Below are positions 8,387 to 17,240 of a DNA stretch of 64,000 bases, piece by piece (position 1 is the stretch's first letter; every line of letters begins with the position of its first letter). The notes beneath the pieces are model-generated. The model had not been told where the DNA came from. It saw only the letters and a program-made list of their open reading frames with translations, and ran no database searches. Location of the stretch: contig NZ_BSCT01000001.1 of assembly GCF_030159255.1 (NCBI RefSeq), positions 434,001-498,000 of the forward strand, written 5' to 3'. Position numbers and translations under genes: made by a program. The stretch is from Bradyrhizobium sp. SSBR45G (GTDB lineage: Bacteria; Pseudomonadota; Alphaproteobacteria; Rhizobiales; Xanthobacteraceae).

Positions 8387-10030
8387 CTACGCCGAGATCG
8401 CCTTGGCCGAGTCGACCTGATTGCGCAGCAGGAATTTCTGGATCTTGCCGGTCGACGTCTTCGGGATCGGGCCGAACACGATCGTCTTCGGCGTCTTGAA
8501 GCCGGACATGTGGCTGCGGCAATAGGCGATGATCTCGGCCTCCGTGGCCTCGGCGCCGTCCTTCAACTCGACGAAGGCGCAGGGCACCTCGCCCCATTTC
8601 GGATCGGGTTTTGCGACGACGGCGGCGAATAGCACGGCGGGGTGTTTGTAGAGGATGTCCTCGACCTCGACGGACGAGATGTTCTCGCCGCCGGAGATGA
8701 TGATGTCCTTGGAGCGGTCCTTGATGATGACGTAGCCATGGGCGTCGAGCACGCCGAGGTCGCCGGTGTGGAACCAGCCGCCGGCAAACGCTTCCTGGGT
8801 CGCCTTGTCGTTCTTGAGGTAGCCCTTCATGACGATGTTGCCGCGGAACATCACCTCGCCGATGGTCTCGCCGTCGCGCGGTACCTCCTGCATCGTCTGC
8901 GGGTCGAGCACGGTGACGGCTTCCTGCAACGGATACGGCACACCCTGGCGGCGCTTCATCTGCGCGCGCTCGGCGGCGGGCAGGTCGTCCCAGCCCGGCT
9001 GCTCGGCGCACACCGAGGCAGGGCCATACACTTCGGTCAGGCCATAGACATGCGTCAGCTTGATGCCGATGCTCTCGGCGCCTTCGAGCACGGCCACCGG
9101 CGGCGCGGCGCCGGCGATCAGGCCGACCACCGGCTTGTCGCGCTTGCCCTTCGGCGCATCCGGCGCGTTGATCAGGACGTTGTAGACGATCGGCGCGCCG
9201 CACATGTGGGTGACGCCGTGGGTCTTGATCAGCTCGAAGATCCTGGTCGGCTCGACCTTGCGCAGGCAGACATTGATGCCGGCCGCCGCGGCCATGGTCC
9301 AGGGGAAGCACCAGCCGTTGCAGTGGAACATCGGCAGCGTCCAGAGATACACCGGATGCTGTCCGAGCCCGCCCGCGAGGATGTTGCTGACGGCGTTGAG
9401 GTAGGCGCCGCGGTGATGGGTAACGACGCCCTTGGGATTGCCCGTCGTGCCCGAGGTATAGCTCATCGCGATCGCGTCCCATTCATCTGCGGGACGGCGC
9501 GGCTCGAAGGTGGGATCGCCCGAGGCGACGGCGGCCTCGTATTCGATCTCGCCGATGCGGCTGCCGCCGGCATAGGAGGCGTCGTCGACGTCGATCACGA
9601 ACGGCTTGGGGTTGCTCATCAGCTTGAGCGCTTCGCTGATCACGCCGGAGAATTCCGGATCGACCAGGATGATCTTGGCCTGGCCGTGATCGAGCTGGAA
9701 CGCGATCGACGGCGCATCGAGCCGGATGTTGAGCGTGTTGAGTACGGCGCCGGCCATCGGCACGGCGAAATGGACCTCGTTCATCGCCGGGATGTTCGGC
9801 AGCATCGCCGCGACCGTGTCGCCCTCGCCGATGCCACGGCCGGCGAGATAGGACGCGAAGCGCCGGCAGCGTTCATAGGTCTGGCGCCAGGTGAGGCTGC
9901 GGCCCTCATAGACCGTGCTGACATGATCGGGATAGACCGCCGCGCTGCGCACCAGGAAGCTGAGCGGGGTCAGGGGCACGTAGTTGGCCGGGGTCTTGTC
10001 CAGGCCGATCTGATACTGGTTCGTGCTCAT
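8387..10030 (-). CDS. AMP-dependent acyl-CoA synthetase (medium/short-chain fatty acid or related carboxylate)
   Basis: A 547-residue ANL-superfamily ligase that activates a carboxylic acid to its acyl-CoA through an acyl-adenylate. Visible motifs are YTSGTTGNPKGVV (A3 P-loop-like), THVYGLTEVYGPASVC (A5), GWFHTGDLGVLDAHGYV (A7) and KDRSKDIIISGGENISSVE (A8 hinge), with the catalytic Lys near the end in TSTGKIQKFLLR (A10). The sequence resembles AcsF- and DmdB-type ligases. It is the third gene of a unit with the TRAP transporter (28-base gap), so the substrate is probably the carboxylate imported by that transporter. Confidence 0.9.
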   Translation of the reverse strand: MSTNQYQIGLDKTPANYVPLTPLSFLVRSAAVYPDHVSTVYEGRSLTWRQTYERCRRFASYLAGRGIGEGDTVAAMLPNIPAMNEVHFAVPMAGAVLNTLNIRLDAPSIAFQLDHGQAKIILVDPEFSGVISEALKLMSNPKPFVIDVDDASYAGGSRIGEIEYEAAVASGDPTFEPRRPADEWDAIAMSYTSGTTGNPKGVVTHHRGAYLNAVSNILAGGLGQHPVYLWTLPMFHCNGWCFPWTMAAAAGINVCLRKVEPTRIFELIKTHGVTHMCGAPIVYNVLINAPDAPKGKRDKPVVGLIAGAAPPVAVLEGAESIGIKLTHVYGLTEVYGPASVCAEQPGWDDLPAAERAQMKRRQGVPYPLQEAVTVLDPQTMQEVPRDGETIGEVMFRGNIVMKGYLKNDKATQEAFAGGWFHTGDLGVLDAHGYVIIKDRSKDIIISGGENISSVEVEDILYKHPAVLFAAVVAKPDPKWGEVPCAFVELKDGAEATEAEIIAYCRSHMSGFKTPKTIVFGPIPKTSTGKIQKFLLRNQVDSAKAISA

Positions 10031-10058
10031 CGCTGTCCTCCCTCGTCACCTCAAGAGT

Positions 10059-11945
10059 TTACAGGAACCCGATCGAAATCCACGGAAAAATCGCCACGAT
10101 GATGAGGCCGATCAGAAGCGCCAGCATATAGCCCCAGATCGGCCGGATGCCCTCGGCGGGATCGACCCGGCCGATCGCGCAGGCGGCGTAATATCCCACT
10201 CCGAACGGGGGGGCGAACAGGCCGATTCCCATCGCCAGGATCACGACCATGGCATAATGCACCTCGTGCACGCCGACGGCGCGCGCGATCGGAAACAGCA
10301 GCGGCCCGAACAGCACGATCGCCGGAATGCCCTCGAGCACACTGCCGAGGATCGTGAACGCGATGATCGAGACGGCGATGAAGGTCGCAGGACCGCCCGG
10401 CAGGCCCGTCATGGCCGCCGCCAGCGACCGCGAGAATCCGGACTGTGTCAGCCCCCAGGCCATGCCGGTGGCCGTGCCGATGATCAGCAGGATGGCGCCG
10501 GACAGCGCCGCCGTCTCGACCAGCATCGGCCTCAGGCGCCGCCAGTCGAAGCGGCGATAGATCAAGAGGCCGGCGAGGACGCCATAGACGATCCCGATGG
10601 TCGAGACCTCCGTCGCGGTGGCGATGCCCTCGACCACGGCGGCGCGGATCACGAAGGGCAGGGCCAGGGCAGGGACCGAGACGATGAAGGCCTTGCCGAT
10701 CTCGCGGCCAGTGGCACGGCGGACACCGCTCATGTCCTCGCCCCGATAGCGCCACCACACCAGCGTGCACAGCGTGAATGCGAGCACGACGCCCGGCAGC
10801 AGGCCGCCGGTGAACAGCGCCGCGATCGAGACGCCGGTGACCGAGCCGATCGTGATCAGCACCAGGCTCGGCGGGATGGTCTCGGTCTGCGCGCCGGTGG
10901 CGGCGAGCAGGGCGACGAGATCGCCCGGCTTGGCACCGCGCGCCTTCATCTCCGGAAACAGCACCGGCGCGACCGCGGCCATGTCGGCCGCCTTGGCGCC
11001 TGATATGCCCGACACGAGATACATCGCGCCGACCAGCACGTAGTGCAGGCCGCCGCGGACGTGGCCGAGCAGGCTCGCCAGGAACGCGACCATCGCACGC
11101 GCCATGCCGGTCATCTCGATCAGCAGGCCGAGGAAGACGAACAGCGGCACCGAAAGCAGGATGAGGTGGCTCATGCCCTCGTCCATGCGGCCGACCAGCA
11201 CCATCAGCGGCGTACGCGTCGTCAGCGACAGATAGCCGAAGATCGCCAGCCCGAACGCGAACGCGATCGGGACGCCGGCGAAGACACAAAAGCCGACCAC
11301 GCCGACGAAGAAGATGATCAGGTTGAGGTTGCCGAGCGGCTTGAGCGCCGGCTGCGCCAGCCAGAACAGCGCGACCACCGCTGCAATGGAGATCAGAGCC
11401 AGCAGCATCGTCTTGAGACTGGCCGCGCGCGCCAAGCGGATCAGCGCAAACAGCGCCATCAGGCCGATGCCGACCGGCAGCGCCGCGGCGCGGCAGATAT
11501 TGGAGATCTGCAGCGCCGGCGTGGTGATGTAGCTTTCCTCGTAGGCGTAGTCCCACGACGGCCAGGCGATCATCACCAGGAACGCCAGCGCAGCCGCCGT
11601 GGCGACAAGATCGAGATAGGCGCGCAAGCCGGGGCTCGCGCGCGCCACCATCGCGGTCATGCGCATGTGCTCGCCGCGGCGGAACGCCACCGCGGCGCCC
11701 AGCATCGCGAGCCACAGGAACAGGATCGAGGCCAGTTCGTCCGACCAGATCAGCGGCCGGTGCAGCCCGTAGCGCGCGACCACGCCCGCGAACAGGATGA
11801 CGATCTCGGCGACGACCAGCAGCGCCGCCGGGATCTCGACCAGCAGGCCGAGCCAGGATTCGAGCGTATCGAGAAACGACCGCCGGCGAGGGGACTCGAT
11901 GATCACCTCGCCGATCGCGATTTCCGTGTACTCGGCATGCGCCAT
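10059..11945 (-). CDS. TRAP transporter permease, small and large subunits fused (DctQM)
   Basis: A 628-residue integral membrane protein. Residues about 25-185 form the four-helix small (DctQ) subunit (LIWSDELASILFLWLAMLGA is its signature). After a linker with extra membrane segments, the remainder is the large DctM subunit (GVPIAFAFGLAIFGY, LLSVPLFVFLGLLIEMTGMA, GATGAQTETIPPSLVLITIG). It imports organic acids with a sodium or proton gradient, fed by the periplasmic protein encoded 33 bases upstream. The Q-M fusion is known in a subset of TRAP systems. Confidence 0.92.
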   Translation of the reverse strand: MAHAEYTEIAIGEVIIESPRRRSFLDTLESWLGLLVEIPAALLVVAEIVILFAGVVARYGLHRPLIWSDELASILFLWLAMLGAAVAFRRGEHMRMTAMVARASPGLRAYLDLVATAAALAFLVMIAWPSWDYAYEESYITTPALQISNICRAAALPVGIGLMALFALIRLARAASLKTMLLALISIAAVVALFWLAQPALKPLGNLNLIIFFVGVVGFCVFAGVPIAFAFGLAIFGYLSLTTRTPLMVLVGRMDEGMSHLILLSVPLFVFLGLLIEMTGMARAMVAFLASLLGHVRGGLHYVLVGAMYLVSGISGAKAADMAAVAPVLFPEMKARGAKPGDLVALLAATGAQTETIPPSLVLITIGSVTGVSIAALFTGGLLPGVVLAFTLCTLVWWRYRGEDMSGVRRATGREIGKAFIVSVPALALPFVIRAAVVEGIATATEVSTIGIVYGVLAGLLIYRRFDWRRLRPMLVETAALSGAILLIIGTATGMAWGLTQSGFSRSLAAAMTGLPGGPATFIAVSIIAFTILGSVLEGIPAIVLFGPLLFPIARAVGVHEVHYAMVVILAMGIGLFAPPFGVGYYAACAIGRVDPAEGIRPIWGYMLALLIGLIIVAIFPWISIGFL

Positions 11946-11978
11946 GACGTCACCCGAACGCGCTTACGTCAGTCCGAC

Positions 11979-12998
11979 TCAAGACAGCTTGCCGACGGCC
12001 TTTTCCAGCAGCGCCCAGGCCTCGTCGCCATACTTGCCCTTCCACTCAGCATAGAATCCGGCGGTGCGCAGCTTGTCGCGGAACGGCGCCACGACGGGCT
12101 GATTGAACGTCAGGCCCTTCGATGCGAGGTCCGCCTGCAGGCCGGCATTGAGCTTGGCAACGTCCTCGCGCTCCTTCACCGCGGCGGCGTTGATGTGCTT
12201 GGCAACGATGGCGCGCATGTCGGCCGGCACGGCTTCCCAGGCGCGGCGGTTGGCCAGGAACCAGAAGCCGTCCCACATGTGGTTGGTCAGCGAGCAGTAT
12301 TTCTGCACCTCGTAGAGCTTGGCGGTCGAGATGATCGCGAGCGGGTTTTCCTGGCCCTCGACGACCTTGGTCTGCAGCGCCGAATAGACCTCGCTGAAAT
12401 TGATCGAGGCGGGTGCGGCCTCGAACGCCTTGAACATCGACGTCCACAGCGGCGACACCGGCACGCGGATCTTGAACCCCTTGAGGTCGTCCGGCCCGTT
12501 GATCGCCTTGGTTGACGACGTCGTCTGGCGGAAGCCGTTGTCCCAGATCTTGTCCATGACCATCAGGCCGGCCTTGCTGATCTGGCCGCGCACATAGGCG
12601 CCGAGATCGCCGTCCATGGCCTTCCAGACCGTGTCGTAGTCCGGGAATGCGAAGCCGATGCCGTTGATCGAGGCCGCCGGCACGAGCGTTGCCAGGATCA
12701 GGCCCGAGAGCGTGAAGAACTCGACGCCGCCGGAGCGGATCTGGCTCAGCATGTCCGTGTCGGAGCCGAGCTGGTTGTTCGGGAATATCTGCAGGTCGAA
12801 CTTGCCGTTGGTCTCGGCCTTGATCGCCGCCGCCATCTCCTTGGCGCGGACGTTCAGCGGATGCGTGTCGGGCAGGTTGTTGGCGTACTTGTAGGTAAAA
12901 TCGGCGCTCTGCGCGCGCGCGACATGCGGGGCCGCGATTCCACCCAGAACGGCCGAGGCCGCAGTGGCCTTCAACAGCGCGCGTCGTGACAGGCTCAT
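11979..12998 (-). CDS. TRAP transporter periplasmic substrate-binding protein (DctP family)
   Basis: A 339-residue solute-binding protein with a Tat-like leader (SRRALLKATAASAVLGG, cleavage near ARAQS). The mature part has the DctP-family core: YANNLPDTHPLNVRAKEMAA, FDLQIFPNNQLGSDTDMLSQIRSG and the ligand-contact segment GFKIRVPVSPLWTSMFKAF, where the Arg normally forms the salt bridge with the substrate carboxylate. It starts the operon DctP - DctQM - acyl-CoA synthetase. A GGGAGAAACGAGA ribosome-binding region precedes the ATG. The ligand is a carboxylate of unknown identity. Confidence 0.93.
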   Translation of the reverse strand: MSLSRRALLKATAASAVLGGIAAPHVARAQSADFTYKYANNLPDTHPLNVRAKEMAAAIKAETNGKFDLQIFPNNQLGSDTDMLSQIRSGGVEFFTLSGLILATLVPAASINGIGFAFPDYDTVWKAMDGDLGAYVRGQISKAGLMVMDKIWDNGFRQTTSSTKAINGPDDLKGFKIRVPVSPLWTSMFKAFEAAPASINFSEVYSALQTKVVEGQENPLAIISTAKLYEVQKYCSLTNHMWDGFWFLANRRAWEAVPADMRAIVAKHINAAAVKEREDVAKLNAGLQADLASKGLTFNQPVVAPFRDKLRTAGFYAEWKGKYGDEAWALLEKAVGKLS

Positions 12999-13436
12999 TC
13001 TCGTTTCTCCCTTACGAAGCTTCTTCTTGTTGCATCTGCGCCGAATGACATCGCGGACGAATCCTGCGACGTCAGCGGCGTCCGTCTGCGCTTATTGCAG
13101 CGATGGGCCGCAGCGGCAATATCGGCGTTCGCGACAGACGCCACGGAGCGGCTTCCGAGGGTTTTGGAGCCACCATCGAGGGAGGTTCGCGGAGCCGTCT
13201 GGAAGACCCGGCAACGGAGGAAGATCTGAGCTCTTGGCGCCAAGCCGCTGATCTTCCTCAGCATATAAATATTCCATAATATACCTTATGCGAATTGGCT
13301 ATGCCGGTTTCGGACCGATCCCCCACCAGTCCTTCGTGGCCGAAACTCACGGGACTCGGTCTTGCCGTTGGGGATGTCACCTCGGTGGCGCGGGTTCATC
13401 GCTGGCTTCAAGGCGGCGGCCAAGCCCAGGCGCGCG
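12999..13436. other. 438-bp non-coding stretch upstream of the TRAP operon
   Basis: I see no convincing coding region on either strand; the short frames present have no recognisable motif and a patchy composition. It lies between the start of dctP (12998, minus) and the end of the minus-strand gene at 13437, so it holds the TRAP operon promoter. The only notable part is the AT-rich block at 13261-13290. Confidence 0.6.
13261..13290 (-). promoter_or_regulatory. AT-rich candidate promoter/operator of the TRAP operon
   Basis: A sharply AT-rich 30-base block in otherwise GC-rich DNA. On the minus strand it contains TATATT and TATGGAATA, with partial dyad symmetry around the GGAATA core. It is about 265 bases upstream of dctP. 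Position and composition are the only support. Confidence 0.3.
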
Positions 13437-14597
13437 TCAGAGCGCGAGATTGAACTTCAGCATGGTCAGGCGCGGATGGGTTTCTTTCATTCCGAGCGCG
13501 ACGGCCTGGTGGAGTATCTCGCGGGCTGTATCCTTGTCGACGACGAGGCCGAGGATCCGCAGCGGGTCGTACATCTTGTTGACGGGCAGCTCCCCGGTTT
13601 CGAGCTCGGCCGTCACAGAACTGGTCCAGTGCTTGTAGGGCCCCCAATGGCTCATCTGGGGCGCCGTCAAAGTGCCCCTGTCAGGTCCCAGAAAATCTCC
13701 GACGCTGTGCCAATAGTTCGACCGGAAGGTTGCGCGCAGTCCCCGCTCCCACAGCGGACGGGCCACGCCTTCAAACAGCGCCATCGGAATCGAATCGGAA
13801 GACTCGTTGATGTCCAACAGACGCGAAGCGACGACCGAGCGTATCTCGACGTCGCCAATCTCGACCACGAGCCGGATGAAGTCGTCGCCGAGCTCCGTCA
13901 AGTCGCTCTGTTGCGCCATGTCCAGCGGGGTGACACCACGCGCCTGCGCCAGTTGATCGAGCGTTTGACGCGCTCCTTCCGTCTCCACACCGATCAGCGC
14001 CTTGAGCTTGCTTTCTGCCACAGCGCGCACCTTCGCCGACCGATCGGCGAGAAAATGCTTCAACAGACGCACCTGCGATGGGAGGCTGTCTCGAGGCCAT
14101 GCACCTCTGTCGATCGTGGATAGCAGCTCGAGTCGCACGGCGGTCGGTTCCGACGGCCCCAGCGACACCAGCAGATCATAGGCGGCCTGACGGTCCCTCC
14201 GGAGCAGGTCTTCGAACGCCCGTACCCGGCGTTTCGGTTTCCATCGCGCCCAGTTCGCCGCGGTGAGGCGATTTCCCTCGTGGAACGGCGTCACGCCATT
14301 GTCCGACAACCAGTCGACCCACGGCTGATACAGCGCGGCATATTGCGCACTCCCAGGAGCAGGAACCCAGTCCGATGGATGGGCGCAGAAGCCGCGCGCT
14401 TCCGCCAACGCGAGAAAATCGACGAGCGAACCATTGCCGAGCGGAAGTTCGTAGTCGAGGATGGCGCGAAAGGCCGTGCGGGCCGCGTCGCGCATGCGGG
14501 GAAGCCTGAGCTCCGGAAGATGCGACGCCAGCTCGGCGTCGGCGGCGCGGGTGACGGCAAAGCGCCGCTTGATCTGCAACAGTTCGCCAATGGACAT
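13437..14597 (-). CDS. protein of unknown function with helical repeats (possible DUF5691 relative)
   Basis: A 386-residue soluble protein without signal peptide or membrane segment. The middle part (RVRAFEDLLRRDRQAAYDLL, then VRLELLSTIDRG, then SQVRLLKHFLADRSAKVRAVAESKLKAL) looks like HEAT-type helical repeats, in which DRSAKVRAVAESKL is a typical second-helix phrase. This resembles DUF5691 proteins found near MoxR-ATPase/SWIM loci, but no such partner is nearby, so the family call is weak. It is a single gene, divergent from the coiled-coil gene at 14859. Codon use looks like that of its neighbours. No function assigned. Confidence 0.65.
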   Translation of the reverse strand: MSIGELLQIKRRFAVTRAADAELASHLPELRLPRMRDAARTAFRAILDYELPLGNGSLVDFLALAEARGFCAHPSDWVPAPGSAQYAALYQPWVDWLSDNGVTPFHEGNRLTAANWARWKPKRRVRAFEDLLRRDRQAAYDLLVSLGPSEPTAVRLELLSTIDRGAWPRDSLPSQVRLLKHFLADRSAKVRAVAESKLKALIGVETEGARQTLDQLAQARGVTPLDMAQQSDLTELGDDFIRLVVEIGDVEIRSVVASRLLDINESSDSIPMALFEGVARPLWERGLRATFRSNYWHSVGDFLGPDRGTLTAPQMSHWGPYKHWTSSVTAELETGELPVNKMYDPLRILGLVVDKDTAREILHQAVALGMKETHPRLTMLKFNLAL

Positions 14598-14757
14598 TCG
14601 TTCGTCCTTCGATCGCGCCGCGCGTTGCGACCATCGAGTCGCTGCGCTTCCCTTTGTCGAGCACCGTAGCGATCAGAGGTTGAGGTTCGGCTAAAGGCCA
14701 CGGCCATCATCGATGGTCTCGTCATCGCCGGGCGGCGTGACCGTGCACGTGTGAAAT

Positions 14758-14799
14758 CGCCCCTCGTTCGTCACCCTGCAGTCTTGGTTTGGTCAAAGC
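14758..14799 (+). promoter_or_regulatory. conserved upstream element shared with the paralogous gene at 22509 (copy A)
   Basis: About three quarters identical, with one gap, to 22390-22432. Shared blocks are CGCCCC, TCGTCAC, GTCTTG, TTT and CAAAGC. It ends about 60 bases before the ATG at 14859; the other copy ends about 77 bases before the ATG at 22509. It suggests a common promoter or regulator site. Confidence 0.5.
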
Positions 14800-14858
14800 C
14801 CTTGGCCAAATCGCAGGCGGGATTGGGCATGGGTGTTTCGCATATGGGACCCGAGGTT

Positions 14859-15716
14859 ATGCCAGTTCAGTCGACGCCGAAGGAAGTCGATCCGGGCGAT
14901 GTCGCGCTGTCGCCCGAGAACGAGCTCTGCGAGCAGATCTATCAACGCGTCCTCACCGAGGTGCGCGCCCGGATCGATCAGCGGATTGCGGCGATCGAGG
15001 CCCAGGCCGAAGCTGAAGCCGACGCTGAAGTGGAAGCGACCGAAGCTGCCGTGACCGCAGCCGACGCCGCGACCACAGCTGCGCCTCCTGCAACCCGGCG
15101 CCGGCCGGTGGTTCGCGCGGCGATCACGCTTGCGGCATCCGCCGGGCTCGTCGGCGCTGTCGTCACCTTGGCGCGCGATCATACGGAGACCCTCACCTCG
15201 GTCACCGACCGGATCGAGGCGGCGATTCAATCCATCCGTCGCGAGGCTCCCCAGATGGCGATGCCATCCGTCGGACGGGAGATGCCGATGGCCGGATCGA
15301 GCGCGGCCGAGGCCGCAGAGACGCCCCCAGCCTTGCCATCCCTCTTGCCGTCCCCATCTGCGTCACCATCGCCGGAGGCCGCGCCAGGGCGGTCCAGCGA
15401 TCCGTCCTCCGCCATGGCGGAAGCCACGCCCGAGCACGACATGCCGGCAGCTCCCGATCGGGATCTCGCGCCCCTAATCGAGAAGATCGCGCACGACGTC
15501 GCCGCGCTGCAGACCGGGCTGCAGGATCTGAAGGTCAGCCAGGAGCAGGCCAGCCGCGATCATACCAGGGCGATCGAGCAACTGCAGGCAAGCCAGGAGC
15601 AGCTGGCGCGCACATTCCGGGCGTCGAAGACCGAGGCAGCGACGACCGTCGGTGCAGCCGTGCGTCCCGCGCCCCGCCCGCCACAGGCGCGCCCTCCTCG
15701 GTTTCCGAACTTCTGA
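14859..15716 (+). CDS. membrane-anchored coiled-coil protein, paralogue of the gene at 22509
   Basis: I set the start at the ATG at 14859 (MPVQSTPKEVDP) because it aligns with the paralogue start MQSTQNVQQIDP; longer in-frame starts exist up to 14751 but would include the shared non-coding upstream element. The product has 285 residues: an N-terminal helix LCEQIYQRVLTEVRARIDQR, an Ala/Glu-rich spacer, one membrane segment (AAITLAASAGLVGAVVTLA), a Pro/Ser-rich linker, and a C-terminal coiled coil containing SQEQASRDHTRAIEQLQASQ. The last 30 residues are Pro/Arg-rich. Function unknown; it looks like a cytoplasm-to-periplasm bridging or scaffold protein. Confidence 0.75.
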   Translation: MPVQSTPKEVDPGDVALSPENELCEQIYQRVLTEVRARIDQRIAAIEAQAEAEADAEVEATEAAVTAADAATTAAPPATRRRPVVRAAITLAASAGLVGAVVTLARDHTETLTSVTDRIEAAIQSIRREAPQMAMPSVGREMPMAGSSAAEAAETPPALPSLLPSPSASPSPEAAPGRSSDPSSAMAEATPEHDMPAAPDRDLAPLIEKIAHDVAALQTGLQDLKVSQEQASRDHTRAIEQLQASQEQLARTFRASKTEAATTVGAAVRPAPRPPQARPPRFPNF

Positions 15717-15729
15717 GCTGATGAGATCC

Positions 15730-15763
15730 GGGCAGGGAGCAGGGACACCCCTGCTCCCTGCCC
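15730..15763. terminator. strong hairpin between convergent genes
   Basis: GGGCAGGGAGCAGGG (15730-15744) pairs with CCCTGCTCCCTGCCC (15749-15763) over a short loop. It lies between the stop at 15716 (plus) and the stop at 15771 (minus), so it is well placed as a bidirectional terminator, although there is no clear T-run. Confidence 0.75.
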
Positions 15764-15770
15764 CTCGCCT

Positions 15771-17240
15771 TCAAAGATAGTTCGCCGCGGCTTCCGCCTC
15801 GAAACGATCCGGCGGGCCTTCCCAGACGATCTTGGCGTGGTCGAGCACGTAGACGCGGTCAGCGTGCGGAAGCGCGAAGGTGACATTCTGCTCGCCGAGC
15901 AGCACCGTGATCTTTGTGGTCTCGCGCAGCCGGTCGAGCGCCTTGGACAGTGTCTCCAGGATCACCGGCGCCAGTCCAAGCGTCGGCTCGTCGAGGATCA
16001 AGAGCTTCGGCTTCATCATCAGGGCGCGCGCGATCGCCAGCATCTGCTGTTCGCCGCCCGACAGCGTGCGCGCCAATTGCGGCTGCCTGGTCTTGAGGAT
16101 CGGAAACAGCCCGAACAGCCAGTCGAGCCGCTCGCTGCGTTCCGCATCGGGCAACGCATTGCCGCCGAGCTCGAGATTTTCGCGCACGCTCATGTCGCCG
16201 AACAATTCGCGCGTCTCCGGGCACTGCACGATGCCCGAGCGCGCGATCTGCGCCGCGGTGCCACCGGCAAGGCTGCGCCCTGCCCATTTCACCTCGCCGG
16301 AGAACGGCACCAGGCCGGAGATGGCGTTGAACAGCGTCGTCTTGCCGGCGCCGTTGAGACCGACGACGGAGACGAACTCGCCTTCGTGGACGTGCAGCGA
16401 GACGTCCTGCAGCGCCTGAGCCTTGCCATAGAGCACGCCGACCTTGTCGACCTGCAGCGCCGGCGTGACGTCCTTGAAGCTCGCCTCGGGCCGCGCGGTT
16501 GAAACGAGCGCGCCGCCGAGATAGACGCGGCGCACGGTCTCGTCCTGCATCACCTCGCTCGCCTTGCCCTCGGCGATCTTCTCGCCGAGATACATCGCGA
16601 GCACGCGGTCGACCAGCGCCGAAACGCTCTTGACGTTGTGGTCGACCAGCAACACGGCATGGCCGTCGTCGCGGAATTCGCGAATGAGATTGGAGAAGTC
16701 GGCGACCTCCGAGGCGGTGAGGCCGGCGAACGGCTCGTCGACCAGCACCAGCTTCGGGCTGCGTGCGACAGCCTTCGCAAGCTCGAGACGGCGCAAATCG
16801 GCGAACGCCAAGGTCGGCGGCCGGCGCTCGATGACCTTGCCCAGGCCAACGCGCTCGGCAATCGCACGGGCGCGCGCATCGACGTCCTTGTCGGCGAACA
16901 GCCGCAGCAGCTTGTCCGGCAGCAGCGCGACCTTGATGTTCTCCAGGACGGTCTGGCGCGCCAGCGGGCGCGAATGCTGGAACACCAGCCCCACGCCCAT
17001 GCGCGCGATTCGATGCGATGGCAGGCCTGCGAGTTCGACGCCGTCGAGCTTGACGGAGCCCGCGGTCGGCCGCTCGACGCCCATCACGCTCTTCATCGCG
17101 GTCGACTTGCCTGAGCCGTTGGGCCCGATGAGACCGAGGATCTCGCCGGGGCGGATCGAGAAGCTCAGATCCTTGACCGCGACGAGGCCGCCGAAGCGTT
17201 TGGTGAGGCCGCTGACCTCCAGCATCGGAGCGCCGCTCAT
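15771..17240 (-). CDS. branched-chain-amino-acid-type ABC transporter, fused LivG-LivF ATPases
   Basis: A 489-residue protein holding two complete ABC ATPase domains. Domain 1 (about 5-240, LivG type) has Walker A GPNGSGKST, the extended LivG loop and Walker B KLVLVDEPFAGL; the usual LSGGQ is replaced by LAFADLRRLE. Domain 2 (about 255-489, LivF type) has Walker A GLNGAGKTT, signature LSGGEQQM and Walker B KLLILDEPTLGLAP. LivG and LivF are normally separate proteins; here one chain supplies both nucleotide-binding sites. The start ATG overlaps the livM stop by four bases. It energises the LivH/LivM-like permeases encoded upstream. Confidence 0.93.
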   Translation of the reverse strand: MSGAPMLEVSGLTKRFGGLVAVKDLSFSIRPGEILGLIGPNGSGKSTAMKSVMGVERPTAGSVKLDGVELAGLPSHRIARMGVGLVFQHSRPLARQTVLENIKVALLPDKLLRLFADKDVDARARAIAERVGLGKVIERRPPTLAFADLRRLELAKAVARSPKLVLVDEPFAGLTASEVADFSNLIREFRDDGHAVLLVDHNVKSVSALVDRVLAMYLGEKIAEGKASEVMQDETVRRVYLGGALVSTARPEASFKDVTPALQVDKVGVLYGKAQALQDVSLHVHEGEFVSVVGLNGAGKTTLFNAISGLVPFSGEVKWAGRSLAGGTAAQIARSGIVQCPETRELFGDMSVRENLELGGNALPDAERSERLDWLFGLFPILKTRQPQLARTLSGGEQQMLAIARALMMKPKLLILDEPTLGLAPVILETLSKALDRLRETTKITVLLGEQNVTFALPHADRVYVLDHAKIVWEGPPDRFEAEAAANYL

